Shown piece by piece: positions 11,913 to 25,147 of a stretch of DNA of 64,000 nucleotides (positions are counted from its first letter, which is position 1; each line of letters opens with the position of its first letter). The notes beneath the pieces are model-generated. The model did not search any database. It had not been told where the DNA came from and worked only from the letters and a program-made list of their open reading frames with translations. Source of the DNA: Mycogone perniciosa (lineage: Eukaryota > Ascomycota > Sordariomycetes > Hypocreales > Hypocreaceae); contig JAOALB010000184.1 in NCBI GenBank assembly GCA_025331125.1, forward strand, positions 1-64,000, written 5' to 3'. The position numbers and the translations under genes are program-made.

Positions 11913-14826
11913 GGTTCAAGGACGAATGAGAGGCTGGCAGTTCGATATGTAGGTGTGGCAATGGCGCTGGGGCATGCACAGCGCCTATCGGAGTAGCAGT
12001 ATGTAGTACTTCGTAGTATGAGGAAATCTCCCACTTGCTCCGGAATCTTAATACTTGCCGCACCCTCTCCACACAAGCGATGTCATAAAGCTGGGGCCGC
12101 ACGGGATCCCCAGAATGGTTCAAGCCACGGCAGCTAACCCTGCAGCTAGGTACAGGGAGATGCTTGATCTCGAGCTGATTTGCTTCTGCTTGGAGCTTTC
12201 ACGTGGTGGTTGGGACGACTTTGGGCCTTTGTCCGTCTGCCTTGGTAACTTGGCCTCCCGTTTGGATGTCTCAGACACGGATATCTGCTGGTTGAGGTGG
12301 CTGGTCCTACTTGTGGACCTTGAACTATTACTACCCGGGACTAGTATCACCTCGGCTCGGTGATAATCGTGGAGGAATCATTCACATTTACAGAGGAAAA
12401 CAATAAAGAATGTCAAGTGCATCGGAATCCTAATGTAAAGGAACTCTCGTCATCAACTTGGTGTATGTATGTATTTGAGCGTACGTATATGTTTGTGACT
12501 GCCATGATCACGGCCCTACGAGTAACAGAAGTGTAGCACAGTTGTGATTAATAACGAAGACACCTTTGCTAGTGTTTAGATAATATAGCTATGCGGTCGC
12601 ACACAGACAGAGTAATACTAACTACTGAGGAGCACGAGCAGATGCTCCAACACTAATATATAATTCACACGGGCGCTACGACACGAGGCATCCGAATGCT
12701 ACTCTGCACTTCAATACGACATAATCGGAGTAAATGCTCGGGTAAAATCAATGCATACCACATGGCCTCACGCGTTGGGATAGAAGATTTCGCTCGGTGG
12801 AATTCTCAGGGTCCCTGTCGTTTTTCCTACCAAATGCATCTCTAGCCTGTTTACCTCAAGGCAGGCCTGCCGACTAGCATGGTTTCTCCACACAATTTGG
12901 CCTGATTCAGCTCTATGCCGTGGATTAATGGGGAACTTGGCTTTTCAGGTGTGCCAAGATCTTGGGAATTCTTGGGAATTGGAAACACGAAACCAGTCAT
13001 GTGGGGGAGCCCAAGACCCGACTTGACGGAAATTGTGACAGAAAACGTTTCTGCATCGGCGTTTATTGTCTTCGTTTTCGGTGTTGCTGCTTCTACCCGT
13101 ACGCGCATAACTCAAGTCATTCCAGGTGCGCTTCCAATAGCCGTTCTTCCGCAGCGGTATGGAGTACATGACAGCAAATCGCCACAAGTGCTTAGGTATA
13201 TCTTCGAGTTGCCTTCAGTTAAGTCATGTGGAGGCAATGATTGGATGGCACAATTACTGATCATGGCCTCGACTGTTGTCGACCTTCCTCTGTATGAGAG
13301 GTGAGAGAGGCACAAGCTCACCTTGCATCCAAACCTTAATATCGGTAATGCTATTTGTTAGTGGCGCGTGCCTTCGTGTACTACCCTTAGTATCCTCACC
13401 TGGGCCATTCAACAGAGGTGGGAAAATCACCAAACCCAAGTCCGATGGGAGCGGAGGAATATACGCATCGCACTACGATAGAACGGAGCATGCTAGCACA
13501 AAACACCAATGGAACAGACACCAGTAGACGCCAAATACAGTAGCGTGGGCCACCCGTTCCAGGGACTGGACGCCATTGGGTTGGGGGCAAAAAAAAGAGA
13601 GACCGCAAAAGTTATGGATATCGTATTTGATGGTCAGCTGGATGTTCTACCGTTGCATCGTACGATTGTATAGAGGAAATTGGTTTTCAAGATAATTGAG
13701 GTTTATCTGTAGGAATAAGGGTCAACATCAATGAGAAGAATATATGATATTGTTAGCGATAGCAATACCTGGATGTTTTGCTGTTCTTGTTTTATTGTCA
13801 CCCCTTGCCACCCACAGGGGATGTTACGCGAATTTGCGGGGAGCAGATGACCCTGGCATGAATTCCCTGCCATTGCAGTCCGTGGCTTTCGTCGTCGATC
13901 ATCGAGGAGGCTGACATCGCTTCTCCCGCTATGGAGTAGTACGACCTTGTGGGTAGTATGTATACGACCTGAATATATACGCTGACAATACATTGATGAA
14001 AGCAACAGCCAGATACTATTGATTCTTGTGCCTTTTTAGTACTTCGTACTCCGTACGCCACCACGTACATACGAACGTCCTTTTACTCCTAGGGCCTGGG
14101 TTTGCACGATGTGCGCTGTGACTCGAAACCGAACCATCAACCCTGTTGCTCCCGTTAATCTTAAGGAACCAAGATACTACTACGTGCATGTGGTTATTTT
14201 CCCCTGACCTCCATATCATATGCGATTACGGAGTACAAGGCTATGCATCTCAACTAACGCATCCGATTAACGATGGCTTGTAAACAGCTTGTGCGGTTGA
14301 TTGGTGTCGCCCGTCCCATCTCTCTCGGTGCGATACTCGGCCTTTTGGTTAATGAACATGCATGTTTACCCAATTCTATACTACTACTACTACTGCTACC
14401 ATGACGACCATCGGGTAATACTATCAAAATTTAGTCAGCATACTCCGCTCATCGTGATGGCTGTGATTGAGATGCCCATTCGAGTCATTCCCACTCTATG
14501 GTTAGCGTGGCAAACTTGTGGACTCGCACACCTCACGACGAGCCCAGATACTATCCCAAAGGAGGACACCCCACTGCCAGCAAAGGGTATCCGCTTCGGA
14601 CCGATCTAATGGGATGTTTGTACCCTTTCGGGATCATAGAAATGTCCGTTTCATTCCAAATTGGGCAGGAGGATGGCCCTTTACTTCATACTTCACACTC
14701 GGCACTGGCCATGGAGACAAGACGGGATATATAAAGATGGTGAACGAAGCCGACTTCCAGGTGAATTTCGACAAGCCGTGTCTCAACAGCAGGTCTCCTA
14801 TCAGAGTTGCTTGACACACATTCACA
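11913..14826. other. Long intergenic region, no supported gene
   Basis: Nearly 3 kb. Several overlapping frames of 60-130 codons occur on both strands around 12.9-13.6 kb, but none shows a domain, splice-joined continuation or consistent codon bias. TACTCCGTA-type motifs lie near 14040-14056 and 14226. A short CTA/CTG microsatellite lies near 14382-14400. The last 100 bases are the mutanase promoter. Confidence 0.5.
14728..14736 (+). promoter_or_regulatory. TATA box of the mutanase gene
   Basis: TATATAAAG lies 91-99 bases upstream of the start codon at 14827, a good match to the consensus and spacing for a core promoter. Confidence 0.6.
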
Positions 14827-17015
14827 ATGGTGTCTCTTTCTGGAGTCTTCCGTCGCCTCGGCCTTGGAGCCATTGCGGCTGCAGCTTTGACTTCTCTCGC
14901 CAATGCCAACATCGCCGTCCGTTCCCTAGAGGAACGTACCTCATCAAGCGATCGTCTGGTCTTTTGCCATTTCATGGTTAGTAACAGAAGTGACCTCAGG
15001 GGAGAGCCCAGACGGCATAGCTAACACTTCTTTTCTCCAGATCGGTATTGTTGGAAATCGAGCCACTTCTGCCGATTATGACATCGACATGGTCCAGGCA
15101 AAGGCTGCAGGCATCGATGCCTTTGCCCTTAACATTGGCGTCGACCCATACACCGACCAGCAGCTCGGGTTTGCGTACGACGCGGCAGCCAGGAATGGCC
15201 TGAAGGTCTTCATCTCCTTCGACTTCAACTGGTGGAGCACCGGCGATGCCAACGGTGTTGGCCGCAAGATCGCCCAGTACGCCAGCCACCCTGCTCAACT
15301 GTACGTTGACGGTCGTCCTTTCGTTTCCTCTTTTGCTGGAGATGGCCTCGATGTCAACGCCATGAGATCTGCTGCTGGCTCCAACGTTTTCTTCGTCCCC
15401 AACTTCCACCCCGGACAGGCCTCTGTCGCCCCACTTGATGGTGCCTTCAACTGGATGGTAGGTTGTCGAACTAGCAGTATTGTACAGTGTCTTTGGACTT
15501 ACACATCGATAGGCCTGGGACAACGATGACAACAACAAGGCTCCTAAGCCTGGTCGTAGCGTCTCTGTTGCTGATGGCGACAATTCTTACAAGGCGTGGC
15601 TCAACGGCAAGGTGTACATGGCTGGTGTCTCCCCCGAGTTCTTCACTCACTTCGGCCCGGTAAGCACGACATGATCTCTTCGTTTGTTTTGGTGCAGTGC
15701 TGATAATTCGCCACAGGAGGTCCCTTACAGCAAGAACTGGGTCTTCCCCAGTGGCACCCTCTGGATCGACCGTCTGAACCAGGTCGTGCAGCAGGGCTTC
15801 AACATGATTGAGATCATCACCTGGAACGACTACGGCGAGTCCCACTATGTCGGACCCCTGAAATCCAAGCACTTCGATGACGGCAACTCCAAGTGGGTCA
15901 ATGACATGTAAGCATTCCTTTGAAACGACACAAAGAAAGGGGATTAGCGGGATTCTAATAATATATTCAGGCCTCACAATGGATATCTCGAGGTAGCCAA
16001 GCCTTACCTTGCTGCCTACAAGAACAAGGACACCGACGTCAGCAAGTACATCCAAAAGGACCAGATCGTCTACTGGTACCGCCGTAGTCTCAAGGACTTT
16101 AACTGCGATGCTACCGACACCACTGCTGGCCGGCCAGCCAACAACCAAAGCGGCAACTACTTCATGGGCCGCCCCGATGGCTGGCAGACCATGCAAGACG
16201 TTGTCTATGTCACCACGCTCCTCAAGCAAGCCGGAACCCTTACCGTCTCATCCGGTGGCAACACTCAGACCTTCCAGGCCCCCGTCGGCGCCAAACTGTT
16301 CACCATCCCTGCTGGCCTCGGCAAGCAGACGTTCACCTTGACCCGCAACGGCCAGACCGTCCTCTCTGACACGTCTCTCATGGACATCACCAATGTCTGC
16401 CCTTGTGGTCTGTACAACTTCAACCACTACGTCGGTGCTGTCCCGGCCCTTGCCTCAGACCCCCTAGAGGGCGATGGCCTAGCCTCCCTGACTGCAGGAC
16501 TTCATGTCTCGACCTGCAAACCTACTCCTTCTCTCGGCACAAACCCGCCTACTACTCCTACTGCCAACCCTCCCGCTAGCACCACCAATGCCAACACCCC
16601 TCCTCCCCCTACAAGCACCACTCCTACCAACCGTCCCTCGTCCACGACCTCCAGCGGAACCCCTCCTCCCAGCTCTAGTCCTGGATCTGGCCGTAAGTTC
16701 CCCCCTTTTACCCCTTCAGCCCATCTTATCTACAACAGCACATGCTAACAACGATTCACAGAGGTCTGCACCGGTGGCACCGTCGCCGATGGCCAGAGCG
16801 GTAACTTCATTGGCCTCTGCAACTTCACCTGCCGTTACGGCTACTGCCCTCCAGGCCCTTGCAAGTGCACTTCGTTCGGAGCTCAGATTCCTCCTCCTCC
16901 CACCAACGGCCGCAACGGCTGCCCGCTGCCCGGCGGAGGTGACGCATATCTGGGTTTGTGCAGCTACAGCTGCAGCCACGGCTATTGCCCTGATACTGCT
17001 TGCCGATTCTGCTAA
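14827..17015 (+). CDS. Secreted alpha-1,3-glucanase (mutanase), GH71 with CBM24
   Basis: Six exons (14827-14976, 15041-15457, 15513-15659, 15717-15907, 15971-16692, 16762-17015) give 626 residues, and every junction keeps frame with GT-AG ends. An N-terminal signal peptide ends near ANANIAVRS. The GH71 catalytic domain follows, recognisable by VFCHFMIGIVGN, FISFDFNWW, VFFVPNFHPGQ and the EIITWNDYGESHYVGP block. A second beta-rich region leads to a Thr/Ser/Pro-rich linker (about 481-542). The C-terminal 84 residues are a Cys-rich CBM24-type alpha-1,3-glucan-binding module with two similar halves (GNFIGLCNFTCRYGYCP and YLGLCSYSCSHGYCP). The enzyme hydrolyses alpha-1,3-glucan outside the cell, either in its own wall during conidiation or autolysis or in the walls of other fungi. 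Family assignment is firm. The biological target is inference. Confidence 0.95.
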
Positions 17016-17729
17016 AAGGAGGGTATTGAGAAATAAGCTTGGATGTTGGATCTGTTCATTTTTTGTATTAGCGCTTGAGTGTTTTCACGTATATATCACC
17101 TTAAGCCCAAGACTGCTTGATAGGCTGGCTGTTAGTTTGTAAATAAAATGGCATATGGAACAGTTGTTTTCGTTCTGATACGTGATGGTTGTAAGTGGCA
17201 ATGCTGATATGTCCTGAAGTGCGCTCAATGTAGGTAGATGGTGTGGTTCTTGGGGTAGATACCTGTTCACAATCACATAACCATGCTGATGTACTTCGTA
17301 GGCAATGATGATGCGTCCACTGGGCACCGTGAAAGAAGACGGGCGAGGAACGTCCAGTTCTAGGCCTCACGGGACTGAAACAGAAGAGACAGTGGCTTAA
17401 TTCGCCTCTATGGCTATTACTAATTAGCTATAATCCATCATCATAACTCCGTGTCTATACAAAGGAAGGCCGGTACGATGCAAATAAACAGTCAGTAATG
17501 CCTAATTATATCCACAAAGGAGGCGGCGTCGTGTGGCCAGGGTATCTTCAATATCTCAACTCGTCGCAAGTATCCCGCCTGGCATCGCCAGACCCAAACG
17601 CCATCAATGTATTATTGCACACCCGTGTATGCAAAAGGTGATTATTTCCCTTCTGTTTATGCAGCCCAATACCAAATTCCATCTCTCGTGATGACGATGA
17701 TTTACACAACTTCAGCGCCTTCTTTCAGA

Positions 17730-20155
17730 TCATATTAGAGAGAAGTCGGGGAATCCACCATCTCGCAGACTTTCCGATAAAGCTTCATGATCGATCGTCT
17801 CGGCCGTCACTTTTGCAGGGGCACCTTTCCGTTTTTGCGTTGCCCAGTATTGTTGAAAGCCAGGAACAGTCCCGGGTTGATTGATCCCCGATGCCCGCTT
17901 AGAGTCTTTGTCTCCCTTGTCCACGGACTTGGATGCTTCTCCACCCGTATTCGAATTTGCATTTGCATTTGAGCCCCCTCCCCAAGGTCGCCATCCAACC
18001 CATTTTCCAAGTCCACCAGTGCTCGCTCGAGATTGTTGTAAGGGTGAAGAGTGGGCTTCAGATGCGGTGCTAGCTACCGGTTTTGGTATCTGAAAACCAG
18101 CAAAGCTGTCACGCAGGGCGACATCACTCCGTTTAGCATAACCCCGCGATAATGTTGGTTGAGCGATGACCCCAGTGACAACTGCATCGGCTCCACCAAG
18201 TGGTCGAAGAGTCATCTGGCTAGGTCGCACTTTTAGTGTGTGGATGTCCAGTCCCCCAGTGAGGGACATGATTGATTCGTGGGAAGTCACACGATGAAGT
18301 TTTGGCCCCGGCAGAGCAACTGCACGCTCGGGGCGTTCCGAATCGTCCATCATGGATCCACCTGCAAAGGATGCTTGATTCCCCATACGAGGGGTCTCCA
18401 TATATTGCCCATCTTCCTCCTCCTCAAGAATTGTGCTCCCAGCGTATCTGTGATGTGACAGCTGAGCACCTGATGCACTATGTTCGCTATCGATGATTGA
18501 CAGAGACTGGAAGCTGCAGGAAGAGGCTTCCGAAATTCGCTTTTTATGTGATGCCCGCCATAAGGGCGACATTGGATCATAGCTTGTGGTGGGCGAGGTG
18601 AGATCCGACTCAGCCATACTATGGTCAAAGAAGCCATGCGAGTTGGACTGTGGAGAGCTAGGAACGGAAGAGGACAGCTCTGATGGCGATGTGGAAAACC
18701 CATTCCAGTGGCTGGACGGCTTCATCATGATGGGAGTTGCCTCGCCGCGAGCGTGAGATAACAATGCTGGAGCGGTCGGGGATGAGACAAAACGGCGCTG
18801 GCTCCATGGGCCAGGTGACGAAGATCTAATGGGAAGCGCAGGAGGTGTGAAGACACCAGGCAACAACCCGTGGCGTTTTCGTTTGGATTTCCGGTTGTCC
18901 TGCTTGTTCGTGACGTGATAGTGGTGATGGATATGCAGTTCCTGCGATAGCACAGGAGGATCTTGTAGAGGTTCGAGTTCAGCCTTCAGGGTTGAGGCAG
19001 GGCTGCCCGCTTCAAATTGCGATGCAGGCTGGTGGAACATGAGCTGCTCTCTCAAAGACTGAATCTCATCGTGAGAGTGTATGAGCATCTCCCTGAGCTC
19101 AGCCATTCCAAGCTGCAGGTTAGCATTGTCCTGCAACAGATCTTTCACGAAGTTGCCGACGATCTTGTTCCCTTGGCGGTGTTCGGTGATGGACTTGGAG
19201 GCAGCGGCACCTTTGAGACGCAAGGCGGCGGCATCGAGCTGCTTCTCAACGTCGCGTTGGCGTTCCGCCTTTTCCATCATCTCGGAATGGCGCTCCCGTT
19301 CCTGACGAGCCTCTTTCTCCATACGCTCCAACTGATCTTGCATGTCCAGGATTCCGCGCTGTGCCTCTTTGAAACGCTGCGCATGTGAGCGGGCCTCTTC
19401 CTTAGTGGTCCGGAGCTCTCCATGGAGCCTATCCTGTTCCTCCTCGAGGATCCTGAGGTGGTGTTCGGCATCAGCAGCTCGGGCTGCGGCGCTCTCGAGA
19501 CGACGAACGGCCTGTTGCGAGAAGAGGAGACTCGACTCGAGGCTTCTGATCTTGGCATCGGCATCGGAGACGGTGTTGTTGAGCAGCTCAAGCTGCTCGA
19601 GCAAGTTACTATTTTCCTCGATTTTGGTTGCGTTCTCGGCCTCTAGTTCCTGCTTGTCTAACTCTAAGCGCTCTATGCGGGCAGTCAGTCGTAGGCGATC
19701 TCGCTCCGCGTCGGCCATGTAGGCCTCGTGCCTAGCGAGCAATGCCTGGAGGGCAAAAGTCAGCGTGGACGCCATTTGAGAACAGCATTCTGTTATTGTG
19801 AATGATGTTGCAAGCACTCGGCATGTTTGTGTGAGAGGAGAATAAGATAATAAAGGCCCTTTGGTGTTGCGCATGACCAAATTTGTTTTGTCGTCGGGAC
19901 TGGCATGCAGTGATATGATGTCGTTCCGAGCTACCTGGAATAGGCCGAAGACAAAGCCGAGCGCAAGGCGCAGAAACACACGCAAAACGCGATTATAACA
20001 CGTACCTGACCCAGCTGGGCAGCCGTATGGACGTCCTTCTCGACACTCTCGAGAATCGAGCAGTTCCGCTTAAGGAGAAGGCAGTCGGCATGGCCGCAAC
20101 AGCAATGCAGAGACGAGGCGGCAGGTTCGCGGCGGGTTCGGTCGAGTGTCTCCAT
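17730..20155 (-). CDS. Conserved fungal coiled-coil protein (often annotated myosin heavy-chain-like)
   Basis: Two exons on the minus strand, 20155-20006 (50 codons) and 19745-17730, give 721 residues. The 260-bp intron starts GTACGT and ends CCTCCAG. Joining there gives AAQLGQ then ALLARHEAYM, which I recognise as the conserved N-terminus of this family (opening METLDRTRREPAASSLHCCC). A start further down within the intron frame would lose this, so I prefer 20155. Residues about 55-280 are an almost continuous Glu/Lys/Arg/Leu coiled coil, including the DLLQDNANLQLGMAELREML segment. The remainder is Ser/Pro-rich and probably disordered, with short conserved patches (GKWVGWRPW, VPGFQQYWATQKRKG). 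It has no motor domain, so the myosin label reflects only coiled-coil similarity. The function is unknown, perhaps a cytoskeletal or spindle scaffold. Confidence 0.85.
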
Positions 20156-20280
20156 GGCGGTTCAGACGGAAGGATTAATAGATAGGAAAGGCCAATGCCT
20201 GGCATACAGGGGCCTCTTTTCTGTCGTCGCCGCAGAACAATGGAGTCGCAGCTGCGGCGGACATGATCCCAGTTGAGGTT

Positions 20281-20420
20281 CCGCGAGGAGGAGGAGAGAC
20301 GATACGGACGAGACGAGACGAGAGCCGAGTGAATCAAATGTAGGGTCGCGGAAACAGAGTTTTGACGGAGGTAGGGCAGAGAGAGAGGAGACAGAGGGGC
20401 GTAAAGACCCGAAAAGAGTG
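20281..20420 (-). promoter_or_regulatory. Pyrimidine-rich leader/promoter tract of the coiled-coil gene
   Basis: On the plus strand this is purine-rich (GGAGGAGGAGAGACG, several GACGA units, AGAGAGAGGAGACAGAGG). Read in the direction of the gene that starts at 20155 it is a CT-rich tract, a common feature just upstream of fungal transcription starts. Confidence 0.35.
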
Positions 20421-22128
20421 GCACAGAGGAAATTAGGAGAGGGACAGAGTGGTATTACGACTCGGCATAGGGTCTAATAGGTCAGAACAAGGCCGCGAGC
20501 AGACAACAATGGCCCCAAGACATTGTCGCTGCAGGAATGATGCTTGATTCAGGATAGCTGTTGGAACTTGAATCGAACGGATAAGGACGATGACGCTGAA
20601 AGGGGCGCGGTCGGCTAGCGATTGGCAGTCGATCTTCCGAGATGCTGCGAGGCGCGTATTCAATTGCAGGAGCTGGGGCCAGGCACAGCGCTCCAGTTGG
20701 CCCAGCTGGTGGAGTTGGCACCAGGAGTGCATGGAGTTATGCACTGTGGCGTCCATAGCAGGGCTGTTTAGCGGAGAGGGGCTGCTGGAAACTAGCCCCC
20801 ATTCCCCATTGGCAGCTGTCATTCAGGTACCGCAGCTATGGATATCCGCCTCACTTTGCATTCGACTGAGAGGTCCATGAATGAGTACATATTCTTCTAC
20901 CTCGTCTCTTCGCTTTTGAGGAATATCAGCTGGCTGGTGTCTGCGTTTGTTTGCTTTTTTGCCCGTTGCATTAATGGGATTAGGCAGACTCTGTCCCATC
21001 CAATGGTTCCCCATTTTGGTGCTGACGCCCTTACACATAACTCACACGCCACTGCACCGCCAACCTCGCATTCTGGAGCGGTACTCCGTACTCCGTACAT
21101 CCAGGCTCCATCCACAGCTGGACAAGCGGTGACGTTTGATGAGGCTGGACCGTAAAGGTGAAACTTGAGGAATATCCGCAAGTGCCCGTATACTGGACAA
21201 GACAACGAGGGAGAGACTCTTGATAGTACTAGATGTGTACGGAGTAGATAGATGTTATCAGATTAGGTTTGGTGAGCTTGCCGCAAACGGTAGGTAATCG
21301 AGGTTGTGGCTTTCTAGAATGCTGATCGCATGAACGGTGCAGTTCATAACACAGCCAACCAACAAATACCCGCCTTAAATTATGGACCTATTACGAAGTA
21401 TATATCGATAGTATCTATTTAGCAACAAGATACAGGGGCAAACTAGAATGTGTTTACTACTCATTCGTAGAAACTAGTCCGGAGGAATAGATGCCTGGAA
21501 TTGATGCCATCGCAAGTCATATCGGGCCAAAAGACCAGCCGTTGCCGGGACGCCTACATGCCTGCAGTATTTACGCAACCCTGTGAAAATACGGTCAGAA
21601 AAACGCTCATTTTAACAACTGAGCATCAGATTTGTGCAAATAATTCTGATAACTCCAAAGACAGCAGCTCAAACCAATACCCCCGATAAAAGCCGAAGGC
21701 GCTCTAGGGTTGCCCTACAGAATCGGCGAAATCTTATGCCGACTCCGTGGGTACGGGCAGACAGTTACATGGCGTCACCGAGTCTCCCGTCCCCAATGTC
21801 CAATCAGCGTCAACATGTTGTCATCCCACCATATCATGGATCGCCTCAGTATCTCACCAGTGTGCTCACCCCTTGCCTCGACCAGGTGTATCTTCCAGGC
21901 TAATTCGCAATCAATGTACTGAGTACTTGGTATCTATGTACCTCTGCGTTCTGTGAGCTTACCAACCGTGTTTGCCTAGCCGTGCCGCAACCCGGGAACT
22001 CTCGAGGCGCCAGATATGAATAGAACCGCTCGTTTTGCCGTCCTATCCGCCTGCGCCGAGCTCACAAGTGACTCGAACGTCATTGGAACCCTTAAACACT
22101 ATAAACACATCGGTTCCGAACCCTCCTT
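20421..22128. other. Intergenic, no supported gene
   Basis: Only scattered short frames. A doubled TACTCCGTACTCCGTAC motif lies near 21080-21096 and another copy at about 21238. The last 100 bases before 22129 serve as promoter and leader for the Rieske/AIF-like gene. Confidence 0.5.
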
Positions 22129-23941
22129 ATGTTCTTACCCCGCAACCCCCACCTCCGCACTCTCCTCAATCCCAGACGACGCTTCTCCTTGCAATTGACA
22201 TCATCCTCCCGGCCATTCTCATCGACTATTCGAGCCATGGCCCAAGAGTATAAGCTCAAGGGAATCACGTCCCTGTCTCTCCAGCCCGGTGATAAGCAGG
22301 AAGTCGAGGTTGAGGGAATCCAGGACGCCAAGGTCCTTTTGGTCAATGCTGGCGGCAAGGTCCAAGCCGTCGGAGCTAAGTGCACGCATTATGGCGCTCC
22401 TTTGGTCAAGGGTGTTCTGACGGCCTCCGGAAGATTGACTTGTCCTTGGCATGGAGGTCGGTTGCCCTGATTAAATCGCTTCTTTGACGTCCGCCACAAT
22501 GGAATGCTGATGTTTGACGTGCGTAGCTTGCTTCAATGCCAAGACTGGCGACGTTGAAGATGCCCCGGCCCTTGATTCACTTCCCGTATTCGGCATCTCG
22601 CAGCGGGATGGCGCTGTATACATCTCTGGTGAAGAGGCTGCCATCAAGAGCTCAAGGCGGAAACCCAACTTCAAGTGCAGTGCAACTAGCGGCCCACAGG
22701 GAAGAATTGTCGTCGTAGGCGGTGGCTCTGGAGCTATTGGCGTCGTCGAAGGCTTGCGTGAGAAGGGATACACAGGACCTCTCACCATTATCTCCAAGGA
22801 GGGATACCTGCCTATCGACCGGCCCAAGTTGAGCAAGGCTCTCCTCACAGACCCGGAGAAGCTGGCGTGGCGGGACAGGAGCTGGTTCGAAAGCGGCGCC
22901 GTGGAATGGGTTGACGCTGAAGTTAACAGCGTCGATTTCTCAGATCGATATGTCACAACTACAAATGGAGGCAAGTTTGAGTACGCCAAGCTGGTGCTCG
23001 CAACCGGAGGTACCCCCAGGGTGTTGCCCCTACAAGGCTTCAAGACGCTTGGCAACATCTTCACTCTGAGGAGCGTTCACGACACCAAGAAGATCGTTGG
23101 GGCGATTGGAGATAAAGGCAAGAATATTGTTATTATCGGATCATCATTCATCGGCATGGAGGTTGCCAACGCAACGAGCAGTGACAACTCGGTGACGGTG
23201 GTCGGCATGGAGAAGGTCCCCCTTGAGCGTGTTCTTGGCAAACAGATTGGTGCCGACATCCAGAAATCTCTCGAAGGAAAGGGTGTCAAGTTTCACCTGA
23301 GCGCTGGTGTTGACAAGGCCGAGCCTTCAGTCTCTGACCCGTCCAAGGTCGGTGCTGTGTATCTCAAGGATGGTACTAAGCTCGATGCCGACCTCGTTAT
23401 TCTTGGTGTCGGCGTATCTCCAGCAACGGAGTTTCTCAGAGACAACAATACTATCCAGCTCGAGAAAGATGGGTCCATCAAGACCGATGCCAACTTTGCT
23501 GTCACTGGGCTTCAGGATGTCTATGCCGTCGGTGACATTGCGACATACCCGTACCACGGGCCAGGTAGCGATGGCAACTTCGTTCGTATCGAGCACTGGA
23601 ATGTTGCTCAGAACGCCGGCCGCGCCGTTGCGAGTCATGTTGTAGACCCATCTATTAGCAACCGGCACTTTATTCCCATCTTCTGGTCTGCATTGGGAGC
23701 CCAGCTGCGGTACTGTGGCAATACTGCTGGCGGATGGGACGACCTGATACTACAGGGCGATGCGGCGGCGGCTAAGTTCGTCGCGTACTACACCAAGGGC
23801 GAGACGGTGGTGGCCATGGCTAGCATGGGCATGGACCCTATCATGGTTCAGTGTGCAGAGCTGATGAAGTTGGGAAAGATGCCAAGCAAGAGCCAGCTGC
23901 AACAGGGTGTGGATGTGTTCAGCGTTCAGATAGGCGTCTGA
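22129..23941 (+). CDS. Rieske [2Fe-2S]-AIF-like flavoprotein oxidoreductase
   Basis: Exons 22129-22456 and 22527-23941 encode 580 residues. The 70-bp intron falls inside the second Rieske half-motif. An N-terminal Rieske domain carries Cys85/His87 (CTHYGAPL) and Cys105/His108 (CPWHGACF), all four cluster ligands. A pyridine nucleotide-disulfide oxidoreductase domain follows, with the FAD site VVVGGGSGAIG (about 171-180), the NAD(P)H site IIGSSFIGMEVAN (about 313-324) and the second FAD motif DVYAVGDIA. This architecture is that of AIFM3/Nfrl-type proteins and fungal AIF-like oxidoreductases. The first 36 residues are Arg/Ser-rich with no acid, like a mitochondrial presequence. An internal Met at residue 37 could give a cytosolic form. 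Likely a redox or death-related flavoprotein. The specific role is not inferable. Confidence 0.92.
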
Positions 23942-24050
23942 GAGGTTTCGTCAAAGAGATAACCTCTCTTCTCCGCATGCACACGAGGAGAATGGTGTGT
24001 CGAGGATTATAACTTTGCAAAAAACATTAGCAAGCTGCTTAGAAAGATTT

Positions 24051-25147
24051 TTATATACATGCCACAACTTTCAGCGGATCTTCTCCCCTAATCTTTCTCC
24101 AACGGTTGGTGGTTTGAATCAATTCTTCGCAGCCTTCTACTGCCCATGACCATTTCCTCAAGAACCCTGGAGTGGCCTCCCAACTGTCTGTATGGCATGG
24201 CTCTCCCCATAATATTAAACCTCTTCGACCAGTTGTCATTTCATCTTCCTCCCCATCATAGAGAATCGACGAAGTCTGTACATCGAGAGATCGTGCTGTA
24301 TCTCGCGGAGTACACTCATTCAGCGTAATGAGTGCACCGACAAGATCCGCTTTAAACTCTTCATGGTCAAAATGATTCTCCCATTTGATCAGATTGTCTC
24401 TCATCTGTGGAAAAGGAATGACATCAATCCATGGGGAGTGAGACAGTGTCATCTGCAGCCGGGTTGGAACGAGACTCTTTGGAAGGGAGGTCTCAATGAT
24501 GGACGTCGCCTTCGCAGTCTCCACGTACTTTGGCCGGATATTTGCAAACTCTGTACAACCGGTGATGAAATGAAAGCCTAGCGTCCACTTGTTGAAGAAT
24601 AGTCCCCTGAATACATTTTGATGAATCAGATGCAGGAGATGATCCGCAAGTATGAAGTGGTCCATGTAGACTGAAAGAGAGGATTTATGCTGAGATATTT
24701 GTGTAAATGCATCCGCAGCTGCCTTGCCGTGGTGATTTTCTGGCTTGGGTGACGATTGCCGCGCTGGTATTGGATAACTTTGCGCATTTTCGCTAGAATT
24801 ATCCAGCTGATTGTGTTTAATTCCTGGCTCGACTTTTGTGCTCAGGGCATCGTCATCACGATTGTATGATAAACGCCAGCGATGAACGCGATAAGGCGCC
24901 ATATCAACAGCCTGCGCGTTCACGGGCTGCTTTTCCTGCTGTCGTAGCCCTACATAGGTTTATCAACTAATGACCATTAAAAATTCATGCGTCTCGCCCG
25001 CAGGCACTTACTGCGAGCTCTTTGATTGACTCGATTTTGCATCTTTCTCCGCTGCCGTCGTGTTTGTGCTTCCGAGCCTTCATCGGATACGGCCGATGCC
25101 CGGGCTCCGCTTTCATGACGCTCGTCGGGCAGATCTGATGACTCCAT
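24051..25147 (-). CDS. bZIP-like transcription factor with DUF3425
   Basis: Minus-strand exons 25147-25012 and 24949-24051 encode 344 residues. The 62-bp intron (GTAAGT...TGTAG) splits the basic region. The spliced product has a basic stretch at about 30-46 (RRQRRKMQNRVNQRARR) resembling the fungal bZIP basic region, but no clear leucine heptads follow, so the zipper is short or missing. The C-terminal roughly 220 residues match the DUF3425 domain that accompanies such basic regions (HLLHLIHQNVFRGLFFNK near the start, SWEATPGFLRKWSWAVEGCEE near the end). Proteins of this class are nuclear regulators of stress or secondary metabolism. It is divergent from the dehydrogenase at 25791 across about 640 bp, so it may control that gene. 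That is inference. Confidence 0.85.

Noticed and set aside
16504..17142. A 212-codon frame through the end of the mutanase gene
   Set aside because: It is an out-of-frame reading of the Thr/Ser/Pro linker and CBM24. The spliced mutanase frame retains all the expected cysteines.
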